A stretch of 64,000 nucleotides of DNA from Oscarella lobularis (Eukaryota; Porifera; Homoscleromorpha; Homosclerophorida; Oscarellidae): the NCBI RefSeq assembly GCF_947507565.1, contig NC_089186.1:2108001-2172000 (forward strand). Reading direction: 5' to 3'. The position numbers and the translations under genes are program-made. Numbering within the stretch: position 1 is the first letter of the stretch; each line of letters begins with the position of its first letter. The notes under the pieces were generated by a model, which worked only from the letters and a program-made list of their open reading frames with translations, was not told where the DNA came from and did not search any database. Positions 15,070-27,890 of this stretch are shown piece after piece.

Positions 15070-18000
15070 ATGAAACGCGTGTTCGAAGTGTCGCCGACGT
15101 TTCACGGCGGTCCAGGCCCACTCCGAATGCACTGGCAGAAGAAACACGGGAATTATCTCGCTACGAGCGGGTAAAACGCTCCTACGACAGCCGCATCGAA
15201 TCGAATGCGAGAATTCTTTTCTGCGGTGTTAGATCGAATGGAATCGTGCACATATTCGATCGGCACGGCGATCTAAAGGAAGAAATCAGTCTCCATGGGT
15301 ACGGTAGCAAAGCGACACGCCCCCTCGCACTACACCATCTCTCCGTATATAGGCCGTGCAGTGGCTTGGATTGGGATAAGGACGGCGACATTCTGGCCAT
15401 GATACAAGACAAAACAGGTCGGAAATTTTTTAAAAATAGGCAGGCAAAAATTCGCGAAAATCGAATTATTCAGGCATCATTTATATTTGGGATTCGAATA
15501 CGGGGAAAACGACGCAATTAGACAGCGGCATGAAGTAAAATAAAAATAAGAAAATTAAATTTTAATTAATTAATTAATTAATTTTTAAGAGAGAATTTGA
15601 CGTTTATTGCGTGGTCACACGTTGGATTTCAATTGGCTGTGGGTAAAGAGGCGAGAAGTCGAGAAAAACATAAGACATCTCTATCTGTTCTAGGAACGAC
15701 GAAGGGCAATTTATTGATCTACAATCATCAGACGTCGCGCAAGGTTCCCGTAGTCGGAAAACACATGAAGAAAATCACGTCAGGGGCTTGGAATGCGCAG
15801 GCACGTTCCTTTAGGGAAAAGGGGGGGGATCTCAGCCATTTCTAAATACTAATCCTTATAGAATTTACTTGCTTTGGGCTCGGAAGACAAAACGGTTTCG
15901 GTGAGCTCGGCTGACGGCGATACATTGGCTACAGTAAGAGCACTAAAAGTACGCGTGGGACTGGATTTCGCTAATTAGTGACGTAAGGCTCAAGTGAGAG
16001 CTGATCCCAATATGATCGCCTTCTCTGAAATGAAATCGAACGAACGCGTTCTAGGCCAACAGAACACTGTATGTAGCAAGGCCTCCCTTCCCCCCCTTTG
16101 CTAATAAGTACTTAGATCTCTTGCGTCGTTGGACGAAAGACGCTGTTTCTATTCACAACGAACGACCCGGATAATCCAATAGAGCTAGCATTTCAAGTAA
16201 TAAATAAATAACCAAAAGCAACTCCTTAAGAAAAGATTTCGCTTTAGACTCGCTATGGAAACATAGTGTCCTACCAATGGTATCTAGAATTAGTTAGAAA
16301 ATGAAATTAGGCCACGTAATATGTCAAGGTACGGCGACGGCTATTTGATGATTGGCTTCAGCAACGGCTTCTTCATTGCCATATCGACGCACGTGAAGGA
16401 AATAGGCCAGGCACGAAATAACGCGCATCTCCCTCTCTCGATAATTAATAATTAATTATTTACTCTTCTCTAGGAGTTGTTTCAGACTCGCAATCATCGC
16501 GATTGTCTCGGCGACACGGCCGTCTCGTTCTCTCTTCAAAAGGCGGCGACGTGCGGCGACAATTGCGTCAAGATACACGATCTCGCCGAAATGAAGGACG
16601 TCTACGCGATTGTGACGCTCGACGACGATCGCAACAAATTGAAACAGCTCGCGTGGACCGACGACGGCCAGTTGCTCGCCATTGCAAGCGAGCGCGGATG
16701 CGTTTATACGTATTTGACGAAGTTGCCCATACTCGGAGACGCGAGCGGAACGAAATTGGCCTTTTTGACGTCACTATTAGAAGTCACTCTGGCCAATAAC
16801 GTCGAGCAGGTAACCCGAAGTCCAACGCATCTTTTGTTAGTGCCCAAAATACACAATATCTCCTACATTCACGAAGGGGTAGCTCTTCGTTCTAATCGAC
16901 AGTACGAAGGGGTAATTCTTCTTTCTAATCGATTACTAGAGAGTACGAAGAGGTAACTCTTCAGTTGGAGCCTCTATAGTCGTTGTAGCAGTTGTAGTCG
17001 TTGTAGTCGTTGTAGTCGTTGTAGTCGTTGTAGTCGTTGTAGTCGTTGTAGCAGTTGTAGTCGTTGTAGTCGTTGTAGTCGTTGTAGTCGTTGTAGTCGT
17101 TGTAGCAGTTGTAGTCGTTGTAGTCGTTGTAGTCGTTGTAGTCGTTGTAGTCGTTGTAGTCGTTGTAGTCGTTGTAGTCGTTGTAGTCGTTGTAGTCGTT
17201 GTAGCAGTTGTAGTCATTGTAGTCGTTGTAGCAGTTGTAGCAGTTGTAGTCGTTGTAGTCGTTGTAGCAGTTGTAGTCGTTGCAGTCGTTGTAGCAGTTG
17301 TAGTCGTTGTAGCAGTTGTAGTCGTTGTAGTCGTTGTAGTCGTTGTAGTCGTTGTAGTCGTTGTAGTTGTTGTAGTCGTTGTAGCAGTAGTAGTCGTTGT
17401 AGTCGTTGTAGTCGTTGTAGTCGTTGTAGTCGTTGTAGCAGTTGTAGTCGTTGCAGTCGTTGTAGCAGTTGTAGTCGTTGTAGCAGTTGTAGTCGTTGTA
17501 GTCGTTGTAGTCGTTGTAGTCGTTGTAGTCGTTGTAGTCGTTGTAGTCGTTGTAGCAGTAGTAGTCGTTGTAGTCGTTGTAGTCGTTGTAGTCGTTGTAG
17601 TCGTTGTAGCAGTTGTAGTCGTTGCAGTCGTTGTAGCAGTTGTAGTCGTTGTAGCAGTTGTAGTCGTTGTAGTCGTTGTAGTCGTTGTAGTCGTTGTAGT
17701 CGTTGTAGTCGTTGTAGCAGTTGTAGTCGTTGTAGTCGTTGTAGTCGTTGTAGTCGTTGTAGTCGTTGTAGTCGTTGTAGTCGTTGTAGCAGTTGTAGTC
17801 GTTGTAGTCGTTGTAGCAGTTGTAGTCGTTGCAGTCGTTGTAGTCGTTGTAGTCGTTGTAGTCGTTGTAGTCGTTGTAGTCGTTGTAGCAGTTGTAGTCG
17901 TTGTAGTCGTTGTAGCAGTTGTAGTCGTTGCAGTCGTTGTAGCAGTTGTAGTCGTTGTAGCAGTTGTAGTCGTTGTAGTCGTTGTAGCAGTTGTAGTCGT

Positions 18001-21000
18001 TGTAGTCGTTGTAGTCGTTGTAGTCGTTGTAGTCGTTGTAGCAGTTGTAGTCGTTGTAGTCGTTGTAGTCGTTGTAGTCGTTGTAGTCGTTGTAGTCGTT
18101 GTAGTCGTTGTAGTCGTTGTAGTCGTTGTAGTCGTTGTAGCAGTTGTAGTCGTTGTAGTCGTTGTAGCAGTTGTAGTCGTTGCAGTCGTTGTAGCAGTTG
18201 TAGTCGTTGTAGCAGTTGTAGTCGTTGTAGTCGTTGTAGCAGTTGTAGTCGTTGTAGTCGTTGTAGTCGTTGTAGTCGTTGTAGTCGTTGTAGCAGTTGT
18301 AGTCGTTGTAGTCGTTGTAGTCGTTGTAGTCGTTGTAGTCGTTGTAGTCGTTGTAGTCGTTGTAGTCGTTGTAGTCGTTGTAGCAGTTGTAGTCATTGTA
18401 GTCGTTGTAGCAGTTGTAGCAGTTGTAGTCGTTGTAGTCGTTGTAGCAGTTGTAGTCGTTGCAGTCGTTGTAGCAGTTGTAGTCGTTGTAGTCGTTGTAG
18501 TCGTTGTAGTCGTTGTAGTCGTTGTAGTCGTTGTAGTCGTTGTAGCAGTTGTAGTCGTTGTAGTCGTTGTAGTCGTTGTAGTCGTTGTAGTCGTTGTAGT
18601 CGTTGTAGTCGTTGTAGCAGTTGTAGTCGTTGTAGTCGTTGTAGTCGTTGTAGTCGTTGTAGTCGTTGTAGTCGTTGTAGCAGTTGTAGTCGTTGTAGTC
18701 GTTGTAGCAGTTGTAGTCGTTGCAGTCGTTGTAGCAGTTGTAGTCGTTGTAGCAGTTGTAGTCGTTGTAGTCGTTGTAGTCGTTGTAGTCGTTGTAGTCG
18801 TTGTAGTCGTTGTAGTCGTTGTAGCAGTTGTAGTCGTTGTAGTCGTTGTAGTCGTTGTAGTCGTTGTAGTCGTTGTAGTCGTTGTAGCAGTTGTAGTCGT
18901 TGTAGTCGTTGTAGTCGTTGTAGTCGTTGTAGTCGTTGTAGTCGTTGTAGTCGTTGTAGCAGTTGTAGTCGTTGTAGTCGTTGTAGTCGTTGTAGTCGTT
19001 GTAGTCGTTGTAGTCGTTGTAGCAGTTGTAGTCGTTGTAGTCGTTGTAGCAGTTGTAGTCGTTGCAGTCGTTGTAGCAGTTGTAGTCGTTGTAGCAGTTG
19101 TAGTCGTTGTAGTCGTTGTAGTCGTTGTAGTCGTTGTAGTCGTTGTAGTCGTTGTAGTCGTTGTAGCAGTTGTAGTCGTTGTAGTCGTTGTAGTCGTTGT
19201 AGTCGTTGCAGTCGTTGTAGTCGTTGTAGTCGTTGTAGCAGTTGTAGTCGTTGTAGTCGTTGTAGTCGTTGTAGTCGTTGTAGTCGTTGTAGTCGTTGTA
19301 GTCGTTGTAGTCGTTGTAGCAGTTGTAGTCGTTGTAGTCGTTGTAGTCGTTGTAGTCGTTGTAGTCGTTGTAGTCGTTGTAGTCGTTGTAGCAGTTGTAG
19401 TCGTTGTAGTCGTTGTAGTCGTTGTAGTCGTTGTAGTCGTTGTAGTCGTTGTAGTCGTTGTAGTCGTTGTAGCAGTTGTAGTCGTTGTAGTCGTTGTAGT
19501 CGTTGTAGTCGTTGTAGTCGTTGTAGTCGTTGTAGTCGTTGTAGCAGTTGTAGTCGTTGTAGTCGTTGTAGTCGTTGTAGTCGTTGTAGTCATTGTAGTC
19601 GTTGTAGCAGTTGTAGCAGTTGTAGTCGTTGTAGTCGTTGTAGTCGTTGTAGTCGTTGTAGTCATTGTAGTCGTTGTAGCAGTTGTAGCAGTTGTAGTCG
19701 TTGTAGTCGTTGTAGTCGTTGTAGTCGTTGCAGTCGTTGTAGCAGTTGTAGTCGTTGTAGTCGTTGTAGTCGTTGTAGTCGTTGTAGCAGTTGTAGTCGT
19801 TGTAGTCGTTGTAGTCGTTGTAGTCGTTGTAGTCGTTGTAGTCGTTGTAGCAGTTGTAGTCGTTGTAGTCGTTGTAGCAGTTGTAGTCGTTGCAGTCGTT
19901 GTAGCAGTTGTAGTCGTTGTAGCAGTTGTAGTCGTTGTAGTCGTTGTAGTCGTTGTAGTCGTTGTAGTCGTTGTAGTCGTTGTAGTCGTTGTAGCAGTTG
20001 TAGTCGTTGTAGTCGTTGTAGTCGTTGTAGTCGTTGTAGTCATTGTAGTCGTTGTAGCAGTTGTAGCAGTTGTAGTCGTTGTAGTCGTTGTAGTCGTTGT
20101 AGTCGTTGTAGTCATTGTAGTCGTTGTAGCAGTTGTAGCAGTTGTAGTCGTTGTAGTCGTTGTAGTCGTTGTAGTCGTTGCAGTCGTTGTAGCAGTTGTA
20201 GTCGTTGTAGTCGTTGTAGTCGTTGTAGTCGTTGTAGCAGTTGTAGTCGTTGTAGTCGTTGTAGCAGTTGTAGTCGTTGCAGTCGTTGTAGCAGTTGTAG
20301 TCGTTGTAGCAGTTGTAGTCGTTGTAGTCGTTGTAGCAGTTGTAGTCGTTGTAGTCGTTGTAGTCGTTGTAGTCGTTGTAGTCGTTGTAGCAGTTGTAGT
20401 CGTTGTAGTCGTTGTAGTCGTTGTAGTCGTTGTAGTCGTTGTAGTCGTTGTAGTCGTTGTAGTCGTTGTAGCAGTTGTAGTCGTTGTAGTCGTTGTAGTC
20501 GTTGTAGTCGTTGTAGTCGTTGTAGTCGTTGTAGTCGTTGTAGCAGTTGTAGTCGTTGTAGTCGTTGTAGTCGTTGTAGTCGTTGTAGTCGTTGTAGTCG
20601 TTGTAGCAGTTGTAGTCGTTGTAGTCGTTGTAGCAGTTGTAGTCGTTGCAGTCGTTGTAGCAGTTGTAGTCGTTGTAGCAGTTGTAGTCGTTGTAGTCGT
20701 TGTAGTCGTTGTAGTCGTTGTAGCAGTTGTAGTCGTTGTAGTCGTTGTAGTCGTTGTAGTCGTTGTAGTCGTTGTAGCAGTTGTAGTCGTTGTAGTCGTT
20801 GTAGTCGTTGTAGCAGTTGTAGTCGTTGCAGTCGTTGTAGCAGTTGTAGTCGTTGTAGCAGTTGTAGTCATTGTAGTCGTTGTAGCAGTTGTAGCAGTTG
20901 TAGTCGTTGTAGTCGTTGTAGTCGTTGTAGTCGTTGTAGTCGTTGTAGTCGTTGTAGTCGTTGTAGTCGTTGTAGTCGTTGTAGTCGTTGTAGCAGTTGT

Positions 21001-24000
21001 AGTCGTTGTAGTCGTTGTAGCAGTTGTAGTCGTTGCAGTCGTTGTAGCAGTTGTAGTCGTTGTAGCAGTTGTAGTCGTTGTAGTCGTTGTAGCAGTTGTA
21101 GTCGTTGTAGTCGTTGTAGTCGTTGTAGTCGTTGTAGTCGTTGTAGCAGTTGTAGTCGTTGTAGTCGTTGTAGTCGTTGTAGTCGTTGTAGTCGTTGTAG
21201 TCGTTGTAGTCGTTGTAGTCGTTGTAGCAGTTGTAGTCGTTGTAGTCGTTGTAGTCGTTGTAGTCGTTGTAGTCGTTGTAGTCGTTGTAGTCGTTGTAGC
21301 AGTTGTAGTCGTTGTAGTCGTTGTAGTCGTTGTAGTCGTTGTAGTCGTTGTAGTCGTTGTAGCAGTTGTAGTCGTTGTAGTCGTTGTAGCAGTTGTAGTC
21401 GTTGCAGTCGTTGTAGCAGTTGTAGTCGTTGTAGCAGTTGTAGTCGTTGTAGTCGTTGTAGTCGTTGTAGTCGTTGTAGTCGTTGTAGTCGTTGTAGTCG
21501 TTGTAGCAGTTGTAGTCGTTGTAGTCGTTGTAGTCGTTGTAGTCGTTGTAGTCGTTGTAGTCGTTGTAGCAGTTGTAGTCGTTGTAGTCGTTGTAGTCGT
21601 TGTAGTCGTTGTAGTCGTTGTAGTCGTTGTAGTCGTTGTAGCAGTTGTAGTCGTTGTAGTCGTTGTAGTCGTTGTAGTCGTTGTAGTCGTTGTAGTCGTT
21701 GTAGCAGTTGTAGTCGTTGTAGTCGTTGTAGCAGTTGTAGTCGTTGCAGTCGTTGTAGCAGTTGTAGTCGTTGTAGCAGTTGTAGTCGTTGTAGTCGTTG
21801 TAGTCGTTGTAGTCGTTGTAGTCGTTGTAGTCGTTGTAGTCGTTGTAGCAGTTGTAGTCGTTGTAGTCGTTGTAGTCGTTGTAGTCGTTGCAGTCGTTGT
21901 AGTCGTTGTAGTCGTTGTAGCAGTTGTAGTCGTTGTAGTCGTTGTAGTCGTTGTAGTCGTTGTAGTCGTTGTAGTCGTTGTAGTCGTTGTAGTCGTTGTA
22001 GCAGTTGTAGTCGTTGTAGTCGTTGTAGTCGTTGTAGTCGTTGTAGTCGTTGTAGTCGTTGTAGTCGTTGTAGCAGTTGTAGTCGTTGTAGTCGTTGTAG
22101 TCGTTGTAGTCGTTGTAGTCGTTGTAGTCGTTGTAGTCGTTGTAGTCGTTGTAGCAGTTGTAGTCGTTGTAGTCGTTGTAGTCGTTGTAGTCGTTGTAGT
22201 CGTTGTAGTCGTTGTAGTCGTTGTAGCAGTTGTAGTCGTTGTAGTCGTTGTAGTCGTTGTAGTCGTTGTAGTCATTGTAGTCGTTGTAGCAGTTGTAGCA
22301 GTTGTAGTCGTTGTAGTCGTTGTAGTCGTTGTAGTCGTTGTAGTCATTGTAGTCGTTGTAGCAGTTGTAGCAGTTGTAGTCGTTGTAGTCGTTGTAGTCG
22401 TTGTAGTCGTTGCAGTCGTTGTAGCAGTTGTAGTCGTTGTAGTCGTTGTAGTCGTTGTAGTCGTTGTAGCAGTTGTAGTCGTTGTAGTCGTTGTAGTCGT
22501 TGTAGTCGTTGTAGTCGTTGTAGTCGTTGTAGCAGTTGTAGTCGTTGTAGTCGTTGTAGCAGTTGTAGTCGTTGCAGTCGTTGTAGCAGTTGTAGTCGTT
22601 GTAGCAGTTGTAGTCGTTGTAGTCGTTGTAGTCGTTGTAGTCGTTGTAGTCGTTGTAGTCGTTGTAGTCGTTGTAGCAGTTGTAGTCGTTGTAGTCGTTG
22701 TAGTCGTTGTAGTCGTTGTAGTCATTGTAGTCGTTGTAGCAGTTGTAGCAGTTGTAGTCGTTGTAGTCGTTGTAGTCGTTGTAGTCGTTGTAGTCGTTGT
22801 AGTCGTTGTAGCAGGGTTAGTCGTTGTAGTCGTTGTAGTCGTTGTAGTCGTTGTAGTCGTTGTAGTCGTTGTAGTCGTTGTAGCAGTTGTAGTCGTTGCA
22901 GTCGTTGTAGCAGTTGTAGTCGTTGTAGTCGTTGTAGTCGTTGTAGTCGTTGTAGTCGTTGTAGTCGTTGTAGTCGTTGTAGTCGTTGTAGCAGTTGTAG
23001 TCGTTGTAGTCGTTGTAGTCGTTGTAGTCGTTGTAGTCGTTGTAGCAGTTGTAGTCGTTGTAGTCGTTGTAGTCGTTGTAGTCGTTGTAGTCGTTGTAGT
23101 CGTTGTAGTCGTTGTAGCCTCTGGATTACTAGAGAGTACGAAGAGATAACTCTTCGTTCTCATCGGTTGCTAAAGAGTACGAAGGGGTAACTCTTCGTTC
23201 TCATCGATTACTAGAGAGTGCGGAGGAGTGATTCTTCGTTTTAATCGATTACGAGAGAGTAGTAAGGGGTAATTCTTCGTTTTAATCGATTAGTAGAGAG
23301 TACGAAGGGGTAGAAACTTTACTGCTAATCAAGGTAGAACCTTTACTTTGATGTTTCTTTTTCCTTATTAGTCATAGGCTACACTATGCCCTTTACTTTC
23401 GTTTTGCCTTCTTTTTATGTTTCATAGGTAACTCTACACTCCTTACTTTCATGTTGCGTTTTTTCCTTATGGGTCATAGTCTACTCTACGTTTTTTTCTA
23501 TTGATTTATTTTATAATTCCTTCATTAATTTGTTTTCCCCAGGAACCTGCTGTGACTGTTGAAGTTAAAGTCGAACCGACGTTCGTTGCCTTGGGTCCCT
23601 TCCATTTGGCGGTGGGAATGAACAACTGCGCTTGGTTCTACGTGCAGCAGGAGAAAGGCGAGATCCACGTAGTAGCAGTTAATTAGCCTTCACCGACCCT
23701 TGGGGGTGTTTTTCTCAGGCGCGGATCTCGTGGGTGATCGCGAGTATCTGGGCACTGTAACGGGAATGCATCTCAATAGCGATTACGCCGCCGTTCTGTT
23801 TGACAATCGACTCCAAGTTCACTTGGTAGATGACCAATACTATGTAGATATAGGGAGACGCCTTATGTTTGCCTACAGATTGAACCAGATCCTGATATTA
23901 GTGACGATAAAGAGTCGAAACTATTTCCTGATAAGGGGAGCGACGGGAGGATAACCTGTGCCGCTCTGACGTCAGATTTTTTGATATTTGGAACAGACGT

Positions 24001-27000
24001 AAGCAGACCAATTTAATTTTTTTCGAAATTATGAATTTTTTATGTAGTCTGGTTCTCTGCAATATTTTTTCTTGGAAGATTGGCAATTTGTGAACGAATT
24101 TCGTCACGTTATCGGTGAGCTCAAAAAACGAAATTTAGTCGCAGTTCAATTTCCTTATAAGGAATTCGCGGTCTCTATCCGGATTCGAGTGGAACGAGAC
24201 TCATTTTCATTGACGACAAAAGCGACGGAATCATTTATAATCCAGTCAACGATGCCGCGATCGAAATTCCCAATTTCTCGCCCTCGATTCAAGGCGTCTT
24301 GTGGGAGAACTGGCCTCAAGACAAAGTCAGAAAACAAAACGATTATTTACGAAATAAATAAATCATGCGTCTACTTCAAGAGTGTCTTCTGCGCGTACGA
24401 CGCGGAGAAACTCTACACGTACACCTACTTCAGAAAGACAGTGAATGGTACTGTATCGCTAAAATATTTATCTCTTGCGTGTTTGAGTCTTTCGTTTGCA
24501 GGATCTCAATGCCAACTCGTCGGCGCTACGAAGCTTCCTTTCGGCTATAAACCCTTGATGCTCTACAACGGAGACGTTAGCTGTCAAACGCCGAGTGGAA
24601 AAGTGAGTGTTTTTTTAGAGCGGAGTCGCTCGATCGACGTTCGTTTCTTAGCTTGGGTTCGTGAGACTTGTGACGCACGAGTTCGGTTCCAATGAGGACT
24701 CGGTCACCTCGCAGGAGGTAAAACCGTTTTTCTACTAGCCACTTCTCGCTATTTTTTCCCTATCAGACGCGTAATAACTTCCAGCAAGCGTTGAGTCTAA
24801 AGAGGCGAGTCAAAAACGCGATATTTATTCAATTTCGCCAAGTGAACGTGGGTTTTAGGTTTGAAGAGGCTTGGAATTACGCCTCGTCGCTTGATAGTAG
24901 GGAAGCTTGGCTCGATTTAGCCAAGGCGTCGATGCACCACATGGACATCGACTTCGGTAATTTTATCAGGGAAAAGCATGCCACTTTTATTTCTAGCAAA
25001 GTCTCTGCGTAGCAATTCGCGTCTATCGAAGAATCGGAGACGTTGGAATGGTTTGGTCCTTGCAGGGAATTCAGGTACTTTTATTATTAGAGGATTTATT
25101 TGGACATAGAAGAGGGGTTTTCTCTTACAGCACATTGAGGATGAAAACCTCTTGAGTGGCTATTTGGCCATGTTCGCAGAAAACTTTGATTTGGCTCAGG
25201 TATGATAGTAAAATAATATTTCTAAACGCGATTTATTTTTTAAAATTATAGGATTTGTTCCTGGCTTCGACGAGTCCTATAGCAGCTCTCGAAGTATTTT
25301 CTCGTTTGTAGGTTAATTTATATGACCTGGCTTTTTTTTTTCAGATGAGACGCGATCTTCTTCACTGGGAACAGGCTCTCAAACTGGCAAAGGCTCTCGC
25401 TCTCGACGAGATGCCGGCCATTTCGCGTCAATATGCCCAGCAATTAGAATTCATGTACACTTAACTCCATAACGTAGTACGGTTACGATTACGCGTGCAC
25501 TTAGGGGCGATTACCCTGGAGCATTGAGCCACTACGAAAGGGGAAAAACCGAAGTAATTCGAATAGTAAAAATCGATGAAGAAGTCCACGTTGATTTCAC
25601 GTAGAGTTCCCAACAGGACGCTTCTTGCATAGCCGGTATTGCTCGCACTTCCATTCGCACGGGAGACATCCGAAGGTACGAGCTTTGAGTGTGGGGGGGA
25701 AAAAAGATAGCAGGTCTCATAAAATGGTTAGGGGAGTTGGACTGGCTATGCGTTCCGACAATAGGCAATTGCAGAAAGAATGCGCCGGAATTCTCGAGAG
25801 CATGAAGGTCAGAGATAAAAATACTAATTAATTAATGAATTAATTAATTAAAAATCTTCCTAATCAGCAATGGAACGAATCGGCTGTTTTATACGAGAAA
25901 GCTCAGTACTGGGACAAAGCAGCTACAGTCTTCATTCGAACGAAAAATTGGTTATTTATATCATTTCCTCCATATTCAAACATTCATTTTTGGAGCTCAG
26001 GGCCAAAGTCGGGGAACTTCTCGAGCACGTCACGTCGCCCAAGATCTTCGGCCAGTTCGCCAAGGCGAAAGAAGCGGACGGAAAATATCGCGAAGCGGCG
26101 AAAGCGTATGAAGCGGCGAAGGACTACGACAGCGTCATTCGAGTCAATTTGACGCACTTGCAACGCCCCGAAGAAGCCGTGCGGGTCGTCAAGGAAACGC
26201 AGTCAGTAGAAGGAGCCAAAATGGTCGCCAAGTAAGAAATTTTCATTAATTAATTTTTGAGAGAGCCACGAAATGGGGATTTTTAGTTTTTTTCAGAAGT
26301 TAGGCGACTACGGTGCCGCTATACAATTCCTAGTCATATCGAAGTGCGCCGAAGAGGCGTTCGCTTTGGCTCAGACTCACAATCAAATGGAGCAGTACGC
26401 GGAAATTATAGGTAAACGCTCTTCGAAGAGGACTCTATTATTTTATTTATTATTCTTCGCCTAAGGTGACGATGCCTCTGAGGACGACTACCTGTCTATT
26501 GCTCTTTATTTCGAGAAGCAGAAGCAGCACTACGACGCTGGACGATTCTACTTCAAAGCCAAGCAACACGCTAAGGTAGGAGGACACCCTTATGATCTCC
26601 TCCTCTTGGAGGATTTTTTTCTTGCAGGCATTGAAGCATTTTATGAGAGTTCCTTCGACTGAGAATAGCAAGGGTATCGATATGGCTATCGAGACGGTTG
26701 GGGCTGTTCAAAACGAGCAGCTCACTCATCAACTTATTGATTATTTGATGGGGGAAACCGATGGGATTCCCAAAGTAAAAGAAAACGATAATATTGATAC
26801 TATGGGTTGCTGGATTTTTTGTTTCTTAGGATGCCAAGTATTTGTTTCGTCTCTACATGGCCTTGAAGCAGTTTCGAGAGGCGGCACGAACGGCGATTAT
26901 CATCGCGAGGGAAGATCAGAATGGAGGAAACTATAGAAACGCGCACGACGTACTCCACAGCATGTACGCCGGTAAGACCGATATGATATCCTACTTGGAA

Positions 27001-27879
27001 ATAAATCCCGCATCCTAATTAAGAATTAAAACGAAATAAAATTCGAATTCCGACCGAAATGGAGCAGAATTTGATGCTCCTTCATAGCTACGTTCTCGTG
27101 AAGGCAAACGATATAATCAATATAAAATAAAATTGAAAAAATAATTTTTTAATTATGTAGCTTCACGTCAAGGTTGCCGATCATCACACCGCCGCTCGTC
27201 TGCTCGTTCGCGTGGCGAATAGCATTAGCAAGTTTCCCTGTCACATCGTTCCTATACTTACGTCGACTGTTATCGAATGCCAACGCGCTGGACTGAAGAA
27301 TTCCGCGTTTGGATACGCGGCGATGTTGATGCGACCCGAATATCGGTCCAAAATTGATCCGAAGTACAAGAAGAAAATGGAGCAGATAGTCAGGTGAGGA
27401 ATTAGTGAGGAGAATTTGAATTTTTTTGTTGGATTTTTTGGGTTTAGAAAGCCGGATAAAAGTGAGGTAGAAGAGGCGGAAACTCCGTGTCCCTACTGCG
27501 GATTTGCCGTCGCCGAGACGAAATTGTATTGTTCAGAGTGCAAGAATGCTCTTCCATACTGCATTTTAACTGTAAAGGGGGAGAAACAAGCGCAGGTTTA
27601 TTAATTCTAAGAGGCGATTGTTCCAAGGGTCGCCATATGGTGAAAGACGACTGGACGTTTTGTCCCACTTGTAATTTTCCAGCTCTCTACTCCCAATACC
27701 TGAAGTACGACTGATCTAAGTTATGCACGAGACTCTATCTCCTTCCTTTTAGATACGCCCAGTCCGCTGACTCGCCCCTGTGTCCTATGAACGGCGAACC
27801 GTTCAGATCGGACGCCGTCACGCGAGTCAAGGATCCGACGGAATATTTGAAAGAAGTCAATCAAACGAACGAGGACTAG
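15070..27879 (+). CDS. WDR19: Intraflagellar transport protein 144 (WDR19)
   Basis: IFT-A subunit needed for retrograde transport in cilia. The start [15 protein letters not shown] at 15070 and [10 protein letters not shown] align with the vertebrate N-terminus; the longer frame from 15039 is a different reading frame and was rejected. WD-repeat blades follow: [75 protein letters not shown]. After the giant intron come [23 protein letters not shown] and [12 protein letters not shown]-like blocks, then the TPR-like half ([56 protein letters not shown]). The C-terminus has zinc-ribbon cysteines (CPYCGF...YCSECKN and [16 protein letters not shown]). It ends [11 protein letters not shown]. About 1,300 residues are expected. 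Only 11 bp separate its stop from that of the convergent gene. Confidence 0.96.
16880..16965. repeat. ~41 bp minisatellite, left flank of the 9 bp array
   Basis: About two imperfect copies built on tctaatcgattactagaga, gtacgaag and ggtaactcttc. The same unit continues on the far side of the 9 bp array (23120-23316). Confidence 0.75.
16976..23118. repeat. 9 bp satellite (gtagtcgtt)n, about 6.1 kb
   Basis: Roughly 680 copies of gtagtcgtt with recurring variants (gtagcagtt, gcagtcgtt, gtagtcatt, and single gtagcagta / gcaggg). Variants are not random: blocks recur, for instance 18841-19200 and 21181-21540 are identical over 360 bp at a spacing of 2,340 bp, so the array has higher-order structure. 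Because the unit is three codons long and free of stops on the minus strand, it yields an apparent 2,075-residue Thr/Ala ORF (16936-23163) that I treat as an artefact. Confidence 0.97.
23120..23316. repeat. ~41 bp minisatellite, right flank of the 9 bp array
   Basis: Nearly five copies of a 41 bp unit (gattactagagagtacgaag, then ggtaactcttcgttctcatc) with point differences. It is the same family as at 16880-16965, so the 9 bp array sits inside an older minisatellite. Confidence 0.8.
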
Positions 27880-27890
27880 AGACCCCTAAT

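Larger units (their letters stand above)
16810..23542 (+). other. Giant repeat-filled intron of WDR19
   Basis: This 6.7 kb intron lies between an exon ending LANNVEQ (donor GTAACC at 16810) and one starting EPAVTVEV (after ...CCCCAG at 23542). Both flanking exons align to adjacent parts of the same protein. Other introns of this gene are roughly 45-120 bp. It holds a 9 bp satellite nested between copies of a separate ~41 bp repeat, then about 200 bp of unremarkable sequence (23330-23542). Confidence 0.9.

Noticed and set aside
16936-23163. Minus-strand ORF of 2,075 residues, almost all Thr with some Ala
   Set aside because: It is the translation of a 9 bp satellite without stop codons, inside a WDR19 intron. 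Flanking exons of WDR19 on the plus strand explain the region, and no splice or start context supports a poly-Thr protein.
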